NCBI GenBank assembly: GCA_963693085.1 | Contig: OY856409.1 | Span: 521,923,803 to 521,987,802 of the forward strand | Length of the DNA stretch: 64,000 nt | Reading direction: 5' to 3' | Source: Alisma plantago-aquatica | Taxonomy: Eukaryota > Streptophyta > Magnoliopsida > Alismatales > Alismataceae | Part shown: positions 25,701 to 36,840 of the stretch, one piece after another | Position numbering within the stretch: position 1 is the stretch's first letter | How the letters are laid out: every line of letters starts with the position of its first letter | Notes under the pieces: model-generated | The model's database searches: none | Told to the model about the DNA's origin: nothing | What the model saw: the letters and a program-made list of their open reading frames with translations, nothing else | Position numbers and translations under genes: made by a program

Positions 25701-27059
25701 GTTTGGTTAGCCAGTCTAGTCCTAGATGCAATGAAAGGATGGTGGTAAAACCTCAGATGTACTTCTTTGGAAGAGAAGGTGATGAAACCCCGACTAGAGT
25801 GGTTTAGGGTTTCAGAGGAATCGATCTTGGAAGAATCATGACATACAAGAAATCATGATACACCATGGAAAATGGCAATAGCACTTTAGATTCTTAAGAT
25901 GAAGTTGCATGTGGTTTATGACCATGCAAGCCAGGAGGTAAAGGACGAACCCCAGTAACCCAGTGTATCGATATAGAGGACAAAAGAATCCCTGAGAGGG
26001 AATGAGAGCTCAACACTATGGATGTTGTGATAGGTCTTCCCTGGACTGAGGAAGGTCGAGATGCAATATGGGTTATGGTAGATCGCCTTACCTAGATGAC
26101 ATAAGAAAGAAAGAGTTCTATCAAGGGACAGATCTAATTGGACTACCCATGAGGGAGATGGTTCAACTACACCATGAAGTGAGTTCAAAGGTTCTTGAGT
26201 TTGACCTAAAGGTTCACTTCCATAAAGTGGAAGTAGGTACATGAAGAACTCAATGTTAGTATAGTTTATCACCCCTAACTATGGTTGGTATGATCCAGAC
26301 TAAAGGGTCTGATGAGGGCATGTGTGCTCGTTCAGGGTGGTATCTAGAGACAGTTCTTATCCTATGAAAGATGTGACAATGACCACCATAGCCAGTATCG
26401 GGTTTTATATGAAGCTCTGTAAGGGAGGTTGTGTCGGTCACCACTTCAGTAAGGTGATGTTGGTGAAAGGACCACATGATGGTTAGAAAAGTACCACATG
26501 ATGGTTAGAAAAAGGGACCCCAGTGCGTGTAGATGAAGTCACTTTGTTTATGCAAGGGCTGAAATGAGCCTAGAGACAATGAGAGTCGTGAGCAGATGCA
26601 AAGTAGACTGACATACAAGTTACTGTGGGAGAAAATGTGACATGAAAATCCGACCCCTCTAAGTTATAACTAAGAGAGCTGAGTCCCCGATACATGGGTC
26701 CATTAGAGATGGATGGGTGGAGAAGGTTAGGTTTGACCTTGCCCCTCAGGATAAAGTAATGTGAGATGAGTTCCATGTGTCCAAAATAGAGCACTATGTG
26801 AGGTACCCGACCATGTGCTGAGCAATGAACCTAGTGAGCCCCAAGGGAGGCTGACATGGCCTGAGTCACCTATGCAGTTTATAGACGCCAGGATGAAAGA
26901 ACTCAGAGAAAAGAATATGTGATAATAAAGGTTCTTTGAAAATTCCATGTGTACGGCAAAGCCACATAGGGGCCAATGATGGACATGGAAAAGTCTTATC
27001 CTGAATTGTTTGTTTGCTGCCTGAATTTTGAGGACAAAATTCCTATAAGAGGGGAAGGA
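22749..27059 (+). pseudogene. Gypsy gag-pol remnant with integrase signatures
   Basis: No open frame of useful length remains. On the plus strand, around 26,018-26,090, the translation includes MDVVIGLPWTEEGRDAIWV followed by MVDRLT, close to the gypsy integrase core with its first catalytic Asp. Around 26,405-26,450 a YEAL-stop-GR-LCRSPL stretch matches the conserved YEALYGRRCRSP motif. Near 26,660-26,700 a LSPRYMGP stretch matches the region after the integrase. The order integrase, then purine tract, then LTR is normal for Ty3/gypsy. I could not place gag, protease or reverse transcriptase with confidence in 22,749-25,900. Minus-strand open frames here are shadows. Confidence 0.75.
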
Positions 27060-29491
27060 TGTTACAACCCTAATTTCTGGGTTCATTTGATGAGAAATGT
27101 AATTTCTCATATTAAAGATATTTGAACAAATAATGATATAATTTGCTTCAAATAAATGGATTTCATTTACAATAGCCTTGATGTTTGTATTGTGGGCTTT
27201 ATTGGCTATTGGGCCCAATAACAAGGAAATAATAAAGAAAATTCAATGGATGATTGATTTTTAAGAAAAGAAATATGTAGAAACCTCTAGAAGGCAAATC
27301 CAAAGAGGATTTCGTACCTCTTGGATTCCTTGGGTTCCAAGGAGTCCAAAGTTATAAAAAGAAAGCAATGAGAAAAGAAAAGATTGATTATGTCTTTCTT
27401 TATTAAGAAATAAACTGAAAATGATGATAAAATGTGGAAAAGGAGGGGAAATAGGCATAAATGAGTTTTCTTGGTGAAAATTTGTATCCATGAGGTTTCT
27501 AATAGGAATGCTAATGAGGAAAATAAAAAGAAATCCTCAAAAAGAGATATTTAAATGAGAAATAAACAAGAATGTGAAATATTACATAAAAATGCATCTG
27601 GAAGGATAATAAGTATCCTTAAAAGGTAATTTTGAAATAATAGAGTTTCTTGGGGTACAAGGAGTCCCAATGAAGGAAGAGAAAAGAGAAAATACCAAAA
27701 ACTTGCAAAATAAAAGATAATATGATACTTTATTAATGTTTTTGGTGGAATTATTAAAAAGGAAGTAATTTCTATTAAAGGAAATAGAAATTTCGTGTCT
27801 AATGAGATTAAGAGAGAGATTTTTCGTATTCCTATTTATCCATGGAATAATGTTTATCAAAGGAGATATTTCGGAGAGAGAGAGAGAGAGAAGCTTGCTT
27901 CTCATGGAAGGAATGGGATTCCTTATAAGAGAGGTCTTGTCCCCTCTTAGATGATCGTCTTAGGACGTGGAAACAATCCCCTATAAAAGGGAAGAAACCC
28001 GGGATTCAAAGATTAGAGAAATCCCATCCTTATATCTCTCTTCTCCTTCTTCATGACATGAAAACCCTAACAAGAAGGTTTGGCGCTAATCATGGACAAC
28101 GGGGACGCGTGGGGTCACCACGATCTTTGAGGGAGGTACTGCGATGTCAGGGAGATGCTCCGCTGTCGTCACCGTGCCCAAACCTAGGCTCGACCGTCGC
28201 AGCTTGGCCGCGAAGCTGGCAGGTGGTCGTGGACGCGGCCTGCACGAGCTGCTACCCTTGGACCCCATCTGAGGGAACCCTGAAGTGCGGCGGAGGGTAG
28301 AGGATCGAATGGGACCGCCACCGGTCACTGAAGGAGTCCAAGACGAGGGCTGGAGCCGTGCCTTGGGCAGCTAGGGCAGCCGTGTCGCGGCTGATCCAAG
28401 GAGGAAGACGACCGACTTTCACTGGACGATTTTGCCCCTCTGCGGGCTGAACAAGCAACAACTTAACCAGGGGTAAAAGAGTAATTGCATTATGTTCCAA
28501 AGAAGGCAAGCCGTGTCAACGTTGCATGGGTTGGTGACGTGGCGATCTACTATTGGTCCAAAAGGTAAATCTTTGCTAAATTCATATCTTAAGATTGGTA
28601 GCTCCGATGGAAATGAACAAAATATGAAAATTAGTCAGGAGAATGCGTAGAACGCAATAAAAATATATTTGAAGCCTGATTCTTGTTGCAATTCGAAAAA
28701 TAATATGATTTACCAACTTTAATGTATTAATGCTTAAAGAACCCTATTTCGAGTAGATTAATTTATTTAATAGGGTTTAATGAATTATTAAAGTTGATAT
28801 TAGCCTGTTAATGATAAAAAGGAACATTAGGAATAAAAAGGACGAACTCTGCACATAATTAGTTAATTTAGACTTTAATTCTCATTTAGTATCACATGTG
28901 CCACTTTACTATTTATTCTTTTCATTGTACCTAAAACGCCGACAAACAAAACGTCGGTCAGCCGTAGCTGGTATGTGGGAGAAATAAATAAACATGCAAC
29001 TATGATAACAATGTAATCACTCAATTAATCATTTAACAATCAAGATTACGTTTTAAGCCAAACTACTCAATCCATACCTATCCACAACTCTGTGTTGTCC
29101 CTGTAAGGACTTATATGGTACATCTATAAAGGTGACTTGATGGACCTACCCTCTAGGCAGCCAAAGTCATTCATGACCTGATGGACCTATCCTCTAGGTA
29201 GCCATGTACTAGGTCAGCCATTACGACACAGAGGAGACCAGGATCTGAGATAGTAGGCACATATCTTATGTGATAATCGTATAGATTAGTATCAGTGTGG
29301 ATAGAAGTTTAGAGATCCAAGTTTTCAAAAGGTATGCAAAAATTTATTTTCTTACAGCTTTCAGTATAGTATGTTAAAGTTTGATAATTATTCTTGGTTA
29401 ATTACCGAACCTTTGATCCGAAAGTTATGGGTGCGGCTTCGACCTCTCGGTCTCCCTTAATTGGGGGTTATCGGGAGGTGGGGTCGTAACA
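27060..29491 (+). repeat. 3' LTR of gypsy element, internally rearranged
   Basis: 27,060-28,872 follows 19,496-21,322 of the 5' LTR. Then about 780 bp (21,323-22,099) is missing, and 28,874-29,280 is an inverted copy of 22,100-22,507. From about 29,281 it returns to direct orientation to the LTR end. A TATA-like TATAAAAGG lies at 27,982-27,990. Confidence 0.83.
28874..29280 (-). repeat. Inverted segment within the gypsy 3' LTR
   Basis: Reverse complement of 22,100-22,507 in the 5' LTR, recognisable by ACGTCGGTCAGC (inverted GCTGACCGACGT) and the inverted CTAGAGGGTAGGTCC repeats. Deletions of ~780 bp on one side and ~20 bp on the other accompany it. Confidence 0.83.
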
Positions 29492-31163
29492 GAGAGAATA
29501 ATCAAAAAATTAAGGAAAAATTGTATGACTTTTGTTATAGTAACTCCTCACTCTCGTGTCTTGTTACTATCATATACTCCAAATCTAATTGAAATCGTTC
29601 TCTCGAACAATATTCATATCAAACGTCGAAAGATGGTAAATAATCATCAATCGACGGAAAAAAAAAAGTATAGAAACAAAACTTTTAAGAGCATTTATAA
29701 AATAGAAGAATGAATAATTACATAGTTGGAAGGGCCAGATGACTACTCCCAACCCAAGTTATGGAGTCTAGCCTCTCATGACACAAGAAGTAAACATGTT
29801 ACAACTTGCAGCAATCATAATAAGAAAAGAAAAAAAAAAGATTAATGGTCACGAAGTCTAGAGGTTGACAAAATAGACTTGGACTTTGATCTCGGTTGCA
29901 GCCTTTCGGCCCTTTGTCTCTAAAATTCGAAATGCCTGAGATACCCTTGTCTGGTGGCGGCTGCTTGGTATTTATAGAAATAGACCAGAAGTCAAAGAAT
30001 CGGTCTTGAGATTTATAAAGTCACAACATCTAATGCAGCGGGACTCCGACAAGTGACATTGTCGGGAACGCCGATAAGCGACATCGTTGGGTGCGTCGAC
30101 GGGTGGCCGTCGACCGGGTCGTCGACACCATCTGGAGGTTTCTAGATGTCGGATGTCGATGGTTGTTGTGTCTAGGGGCCTTCTGAGGAGCAGGTCGATA
30201 GCTCCGAGACTGTTTGGGTTGATTCTGATTGTCGAGGTGTTGGCTGTCAACCGGAACTGTCGAGTGATGTGGCAGGTCGACACGCATATATGCATGGAAA
30301 TTGGTCTATGGTCATAGTTGTCGACGAGGATGGTTGCTGGGTTGTAGCTCGATGTCTTTGCACCATTCGGCATGGTCGATTGCTCGACATCAATATAATA
30401 TTGATCAATCATGGAGTTACGCTAGACAGAAAAGTCAACAGCCTGTATGCATTAATACAATTGCTGCTAGGATTCGTGGATTAGTAATGCCGGTACGTAT
30501 TGGTATTCGTACTCGGAAATCACGTACTATGAAATAATGGAATTTCCATTTGCTCATTCCGTTGCCTTCTCAATGTATCTTCTATTATTGCTCGACAGAA
30601 TGGATATGTTTTCTTGGTCAAAGTCTCCCCACCGTGGCTGAATTACAACAGAATAGCAATGATTTGCCCAATTTCAGAATGATGTTAATTCCGTTTCCAT
30701 TCAGCCACTAATATATTGTCCCATGACTTAGTAAGTCTCATGGTTTCTCATCTTTTCTTTTTTTTTTATACTTTACATTTCGGTCAAATACTGTAATGAG
30801 TTTCCAAGTCTTCCGAACAATATAAAATTATTGGCTTATTTTCTTTAATTTTCACAACTAAATTAATGGACAGAAATAGTTGTGTTTTGCGTTTTCTGCA
30901 AACCAAATATGCACTAATTAAGAAACTAAATTTGAATAAGGACAAAAGTTACAAAGATTATGTATAAATAATTAAAGGCATGTGATGAGTGATAAAGGTA
31001 TGAAAATTAAGGTAAAATACATAGTAATTGTATACTCCGGTTGGTCATAGACATCGTAAGATCCTGCTCTTCGCATATCCCAGCATATCCCAAAACATCT
31101 TAACATTACAACACTCAATCCCCAATCCTTATTTGGGTGCTATCAGGGGCACCACATAAAAAT
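29492..31163. repeat. Copy B of the ~4.7-kb repeat, part 3
   Basis: Collinear with about 4,096-5,863 of copy A, including the GTCGAC-rich block (about 30,040-30,290). It ends at the same CATTGTTGCTTG sequence as A, after which the two copies diverge. The overlapping open frames in 29,972-30,537 have counterparts in A (4,579-5,172) but no recognisable domain, and they occur on both strands. Confidence 0.78.
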
Positions 31164-31496
31164 ATTTCACTTGACATTGTTGCTTGGCCTCTAGATTAAA
31201 GTTTAGCCGTTGAGCCTTAGAAAGCCTTTGCCAATGTATTTCATGACTCTTGTCAGATCTTCTGCTTCTTTCTAGATCGTGTGGTTTCTTTGGTTCTTTA
31301 TCTCTTTCATTTGTCCATAATATATAAGTGGTTGAATTTGTATTCAACATATTTGAGCATACTCATCTATATAGAAATACATATAATGTTTCCAGATTCA
31401 AGAAACTCCTATCCTGGTTGGCTAGAACTTAGCCTTCTACACACAACATGTTTGATTTCCCAGATGCATTGTTGACACTATATAAAAGAATATGAT
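31164..31496. other. Unannotated flank of the copia insertion
   Basis: I recognise no feature. Its last bases abut the ATATT target-site duplication (31,497-31,501). Confidence 0.5.
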
Positions 31497-31501
31497 ATAT
31501 T

Positions 31502-32359
31502 TGTTGGGAATAGGAAAAGGATCCGGCCCATGTCTAGTTGGATTTGGACTTAAGTAGGAGTTGGCTTGTGCTATCAATTCTAATGGGAGTCAAATCTAAA
31601 AGGAAAGAAAGGTGGTTTTCTATGTGCAACATGGAGTTGGACTCGGAATTGGACAAGGATTCCTAGTTGCAACTACATATCATGGAAGCCTATAAATAGA
31701 GGTCTTGGGGGAGTCCATTGAGATTATCCCACCGGTTGAGGTGTGATCCATCGAGTTGCTTGTTGGTGCCTTCTGTGGTAAAGGGTGCCAGAGTACAAGA
31801 ACAACTGGAGGAGCTCTCTTGGTAAATAAGAGAGGGTCAGCGACTTTGCCTTGAAGTGAAGTAGCAGCTGACAGTCGGTGACACATTGGGTGCAGTAACA
31901 GAGCAGCTTTCTTGGTTGATAAGAGAGAGCTAGACACTTTGCCTTGAAGCAAATTAGCGGTTGGCGGTTATAGACGCAGTGTTGCCATAGTCTGACCCAG
32001 TTAGCGGTCATAGCAGCATCAAGCAGTCCCCAGCAACGACAGCAGTCTCATGAGGAGATCAAGTTCAGAAGGAGATTTTGTACACACTGGGTGTGATTCT
32101 CTTCTTCCTCATCTTTATTCTTGTTTGGGGAGGGCTACCTAGATTTAGGGGTAATTAAATCCAGGTAGTGTGAGTTGTAATCTTAATTATATAGTGCTTG
32201 TTGGTTGGTATTACCCTACGGTTTTTAACTCCTTGTCTTGGGGAGAGTTTTCGAAATTAAATCTGTTGTTTCTTCGTTGGGTTTATACGCTTGTCAGTAA
32301 CACTTCCGTAATAAGTTTTCATCACATCCGAGACAATATCGGTACAACATCCCCAAACA
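31502..32359 (+). repeat. Copia 5' LTR
   Basis: Starts TGTTGGGAATAGG, ends CATCCCCAAACA, 858 bp. A TATA-like TATAAATAG lies at 31,691-31,699. At the equivalent place in the 3' LTR (about 35,630) the sequence is altered to TAGAAACAG. Confidence 0.9.
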
Positions 32360-32361
32360 AG

Positions 32362-32373
32362 TGGTATCAGAGC
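32362..32373 (+). other. Copia primer-binding site
   Basis: TGGTATCAGAGC, complementary to the 3' end of plant initiator-Met tRNA, two bases after the LTR. Confidence 0.9.
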
Positions 32374-32395
32374 ACAGGCTACAGATATTGGTCAA

Positions 32396-33275
32396 GATGG
32401 AGAAGGATGAAGATGGGACGATGATAAATTTAACAAGCACAAATTGGCAAATTTGGAAATCTAAGATGGAGGATATTCTCTATTGCAAAGATCTATACGA
32501 TCCAATAAAGGGACAAAAGTCACAGAGTACGTCTGATGCAGACTGGAAGAAATTAAACAAAAAGGCTATGGGAACAGTTCGAAAGTGACTCAACATTTCT
32601 GTGTTCCATCACGTCTCAGAAGAGATCAATGCCAAATATCTGTGGGAGAAGCTGAAGAAGTTATACGAGTAGAAGACTGTCACAAATAAAACTTTCTTGA
32701 TTAGAAAGCTAGTGAACCTCAAGTATCGAGATGGTACAAGCGTCACCGAGCATATGAATGAATTCCAAAGCCTTGTAAATCAATTGGGGTCCATAAAGAT
32801 GGTTCTTGATGATGAAATCCGGGCTCTACTTCTTCTGGGATCATTACCCGACAGTTAGGAGATGCTTGTAGTGACAGTCAGCAATTCTACACATGAAGGC
32901 AAGTTGACACTTGACCAAGTGAAGAGTAGTTTACTGAATGAAGAAACTCAATGACGAGCCTCAGGCAATAGCGGATCAGATGAGCACTTCACATAGAGCA
33001 GAGGCGTTGATAGAGCGAGAGACTGTGGTAGATTCAAGAGCCGCAATGACTCCCAGAATCACAAAAAGTCTCATGGTACATCCAAGTCGAAGAGTAGTAG
33101 AGGGTGCTTCTATTATAGCAAGCCAGGTCATTTCAAAAGGGATTGCAAGGTTTGGAAAAAGAAACATGGGTCTGAAGCCAAAGACAAGCAATATGACGAC
33201 AAGAATACTGCAGTGGCAATCTCAGATGACAGGGACGATGACGATGATGTGGTCTTAACAATCCAAGAGTAGTGT
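32396..33275 (+). pseudogene. Copia gag remnant (UBN2-type Gag with broken zinc knuckle)
   Basis: Translation starts MEKDEDGTMINLTSTNWQIW, a typical copia Gag opening, and continues through a Gag-polypeptide (UBN2-like) region. In-frame stops occur in the RK-stop-LN, YE-stop-KT and PDS-stop-EM contexts, and a frame shift follows. The nucleocapsid knuckle near 33,104 reads CFYYSKPGHFKRDC. The second Cys of the CX2C pair is Tyr, so zinc binding would be lost. In live elements Gag forms the virus-like particle and packages RNA; this copy cannot. Confidence 0.82.
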
Positions 33276-35415
33276 CTGCATGTTGAGGATGATGATTCTG
33301 AGTGGCTGGTGGATATTGTAGCTTCTTATCATACTTCACTGAGTAAGGAATTCTTTACTTCATACAGGAGGGGAGATTTTGAGAGGGTGAGCATGGGAAA
33401 TTCCAACTTCTCTAGAATTATCAGGATTGGAGACATTTGTGTTCAAACAAGTGTCGATTGCACACCACATTGAAGGATGTTCGTCACGTTCTAAATTTGC
33501 GGCTGAGTTTGATATCTGGTTCATTCTTTGATAGAGAAGGTTGTCATCTAGATTTTAGTGGTGGAAAATGCAAGATCACCAAAAGAGCTTTAGTTATTGT
33601 ACGAGGTAAATTGTGTCGTACATTGTATAAGACCCAACTTAAAGTGCTCAAAGATGGTCATATACATACAGTTGAGGATCACCAGAGAGATCTATGTCAT
33701 AGACGACTAGGATACATGAGCGAGAAAGGCTTGAAGCTTTTAACAAAGAAGAGATTGATTCCTTGCAGCAAGGATACTAGTCTCAGTTCATGTGATGAAT
33801 GTCAGATAAGAAAGCATCGACGTGTATCTTTCAAGACAAGATCAAAGGTGAAGTCAAAGCTTCTACAGCTGGTTCATTCGGATGTCTGCGGTCTGTTTGA
33901 GGTGGTTTCACTAGGTGGCAATAGGTATTTTGTCGCATTCATTGATGATGCATCTAGGAAGGTGTGGGCCTACTTGTTGAAGACTAAGGTTCAGGTCTTT
34001 TAGTGTTTTTAGAAATTTCATGTCATGGTGGAGAGGGAGACAGAGAAAAAGTTGAAGTGTCTCCACACGGACAATGGAGGAGAGTACACCTATAGGGAGT
34101 TTCATTATTACTGTGTGCAAAACAAAATATGGCATGAAAGGACAGAGCATGGCACACTATAACACAATGGTACAGCTAAGATAATGAATTGTACCATAGT
34201 AGAAAAAGTTAGATGCATGTTGAAGACTGCAAAGTTGCCAAAGACATTCTGAGGCGAGGCAGTGCGTACTGCCTCCTATCTGATTAATCAATTTTTATCA
34301 GTTCCTTTAGTGTTTGATATACTTGAGAAGGTATGGACAGAAAAGGATGCATCCTATGCTCATCTACGAGTATTTGGGTGCAAGACTTATGCACATGTTC
34401 CAAAGGAAAAGAGGTAAAAGATGGATGATAAAGTGGTGCCATGTATCTTTCTTGGCTATGGAGATCATCAGTTTGGCTACATGTTATGAGATCCTATAAA
34501 AAGGATCATGAGTAGACATAGAGATGTGACTTTTTGTGAGAGTCAGGCAGTTACAGAGCCTGAGAGTGATGATGCAGAGGCTACAGAATCAGGTGTTAGT
34601 TCTTTTGATGATGAGTATGAGGATGCTATAGCTTCTTCACAAGTGTAGTCTTCAGATGACGAAGAAGAGCAGTAAGATTACCTTGAGCAGCCGAGTTGTA
34701 TCACATCAAGTGCTACAGTTCCAAATGCAGAGATGAGTGATTTAGACTCACAGACAGAGACTTCTGTGTAGGGGGAGCAAGATCATCATCAGGCAAAGCG
34801 CTCAGAGCAGCAGCTGAGAAGGTCTAACAGAGTTTGTCATCCTTCATCTAGATATCTGATATCTCACTATATTCTCCTTAATGATCTGGGGGGCAGAGAT
34901 TTATCATGAGGCACAAACTCATAGAGATAAAGCACAGTGGCATTAGGTGATGCAGGAGGAGATGTCTTCTTTGTAGAAGAATGATACCTATGAGCTTGTG
35001 GTGCTTCCCAAGGGCCGAAAAGCACTGAATTCCAAGTGGAACTATAGGATGAAGAGAGATGACAGTAGAAAGGATCAAAATTTTAATGAGAAGCTACACA
35101 GACATGGGAAGCATCATCAGAGGATTTCTGAGCCTTGGTACAGAAGGTCAGAAATAAGGTTTTCATCCAGGATGGCTCGACATACCAATCAGGGGATCTA
35201 GCAAGTTCCAGGTGTGGGCATAGAGAGAGAAGCGGCATTGCCAAGATACTTCTTCTCAGTTGCTTGAGAACAAAGTGAAGTCAGGACACAACTTCAAGAA
35301 GATGGATGAAAATGACATGATGCTGACATGTTCGAGGAGAGTGGATCCATCACATGTGGTGATGAGGTCAACAAGCTACTCCAGATGATTGTTAAAGGCA
35401 ACGTCTCCCTCATGG
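33276..35415 (+). pseudogene. Copia pol remnant: protease, integrase, truncated reverse transcriptase
   Basis: The protease site near 33,303 reads WLVDIVASYHTS where copia elements have DSGAS, so Ser-Gly is replaced by Ile-Val. The longest open piece is 33,437-34,003 (188 codons). It contains the GAG-pre-integrase zinc region with the CHRRLGYMSEKG motif and a C-x2-C pair (SCDECQ), then the integrase core start (HSDVCG). The second catalytic Asp is in HTDNGGEY (about 34,065), while the expected Glu motif is altered. Reverse transcriptase begins near 34,950 (NDTYELVVLPKGRKAL) but stops short, and the rest of RT and RNase H is missing before the polypurine tract. Multiple stops make it non-functional. 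Confidence 0.83.
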
Positions 35416-35418
35416 GCC

Positions 35419-35428
35419 AGAGGGGGAG
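35419..35428 (+). other. Copia polypurine tract
   Basis: AGAGGGGGAG, two bases before the 3' LTR start. Confidence 0.85.
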
Positions 35429-35430
35429 TT

Positions 35431-36130
35431 TGTTGGGAATAGGAAAAGGATATGGCCCATGTCTATTTGGATTTAGACTTAAGTAGGAGTTAGCTTGTGC
35501 TACCAATTCTAATGGGAGTCAAATCTAAAAGGGAAGGAATATGGTTTCCTATGTGCAACATGGAGTTGGACTTGGAGTTGGACTCAGAGTTGGATAAGGA
35601 TTCCTAGTTGCAACCACATACCATGGAGGCCTAGAAACAGAGGCCCTAGGGGAGTCCATTGAGATTATCCCACCATTTGAGGTGTGATCCCTCCATTTGC
35701 TTGTTGGCACCTTATGTGGTAGAGGGTGTCAGAGAATAAGAACAACTGGAGGAGCTCTCTTGATAAATAAGAGAGGGTCAGCGACTTTGCCTTGAAGCAA
35801 AGTAGCAACTAACAATCTGTGACACATTGGGTGCACAGACAGAGCAGCTTTCTTGGTTGATAAGAGAGGGCCAGTGACTTTGCCTTGAAGCAAAGTAGCG
35901 GTTGGCAGTTACAGACGCATAGTTGCCATAATCCGACCCAGTCAGCAGTCACAGTGGCATCAAGCAGTCCCCAACAACGACAGTGGCCTCGTGAGGAGAT
36001 CAAGTTTAGAAGGAGGTTTTGTACACACTGGGTGTGATTTTCCTCTTCCTCATCTTTGTTCTCATTTGGGGAGGGCTACCTTAGGGGGTAATTAAATCTA
36101 GAAAGTGTGAGTTGTAATCTTAATTACATA
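35431..36130 (+). repeat. Copia 3' LTR, first part
   Basis: Matches the 5' LTR from its TGTTGGGAATAGG start to TAATTACATA. It is cut at ATA (36,128-36,130) by CACTA element X. Confidence 0.9.
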
Positions 36131-36840
36131 CACTAGAACAGAAATGATATATAACGTCACATTTGATGGTGTCGGTTACACATCAACAACTGATGCCATA
36201 AACCAACGACGTTGTCCAAATACTACATTCGTCACCAATATGTGAAGTCCGGTCGATTTATAAAAGACACGGGTACCGCTTTTACTGTAACGTCAATTTT
36301 TTTTTCCAAAAAAATGATGACTAAAATTATCCGCAAAATATAATTTTCTAAGGAAAAAATTTGCCTCCAAAATTGTCAATATGGCATCGGTTGTGCACAA
36401 ACCGACGACAAAGGTTTCGCGCCATGGTCCTGTGAAAAATTTTATCCCTTATTAGTCTTCGGTTCTTTACAGCAATCGGCGACTAATCACCCTTCGCAAA
36501 ACAAAATGTATTCCCTTATTAGTCATCGATTTTTCTCAATGAACCAATGACTAGGTATTTTTACATGTTATCCCTACGAAAATATTTTCCCCCCAATATG
36601 CTTCTTTAGTGTCAGTTTTGGTTAGACAACTGATAACTATGGTAACAAAAAAATTTGTTGCAATTTGTTAATAGACGTCGGTTGTTTACCTAGAAACCAA
36701 CGATTAAAACCCTAACCAGGTGCAAACGTTTTTGTTCAAAATTGTACTTAGTTGTCGATTTTTCACATGTGACCGACGTATATTGGTATTAGGCGTCAGT
36801 TTTTTCAAACAACCGACGATCAAAGTGAACTTAATACCAC
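36131..36840 (+). repeat. X 5' terminal and subterminal repeat region
   Basis: It begins with the CACTA terminus and contains many copies of a GTCGGTT / AACCGAC motif in both orientations. In En/Spm such subterminal repeats bind the TNPA protein; that this motif has the same role here is inference. Confidence 0.78.

Larger units (their letters stand above)
19496..29491 (+). mobile_element. Decayed Ty3/gypsy LTR retrotransposon (~10 kb)
   Basis: LTRs of 3,240 bp (19,496-22,735) and 2,432 bp (27,060-29,491) start TGTTACAACC and end GGGGTCGTAACA. A PBS (TGGTATCAGAG, 22,738-22,748) follows the 5' LTR, and a purine tract (AAGAGGGGAAGGA, 27,047-27,059) precedes the 3' LTR. The internal 4.3 kb is full of stops but keeps gypsy integrase signatures on the plus strand. 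The two LTRs look almost identical across most of their shared length, which suggests a fairly recent insertion compared with the decay of the coding part. The flanks are low-complexity GA/TG repeats, so the TSD (possibly GAGAG) cannot be fixed. Confidence 0.87.

Noticed and set aside
24440..27224. Minus-strand open frames across the gypsy internal region
   Set aside because: They are antisense to the recognisable plus-strand integrase remnants and have no domain of their own.
29972..30537. Overlapping frames in the GTCGAC-rich block as genes
   Set aside because: They are open on both strands, related to frames in copy A, and show no domain. They are better explained by palindromic GTCGAC composition.
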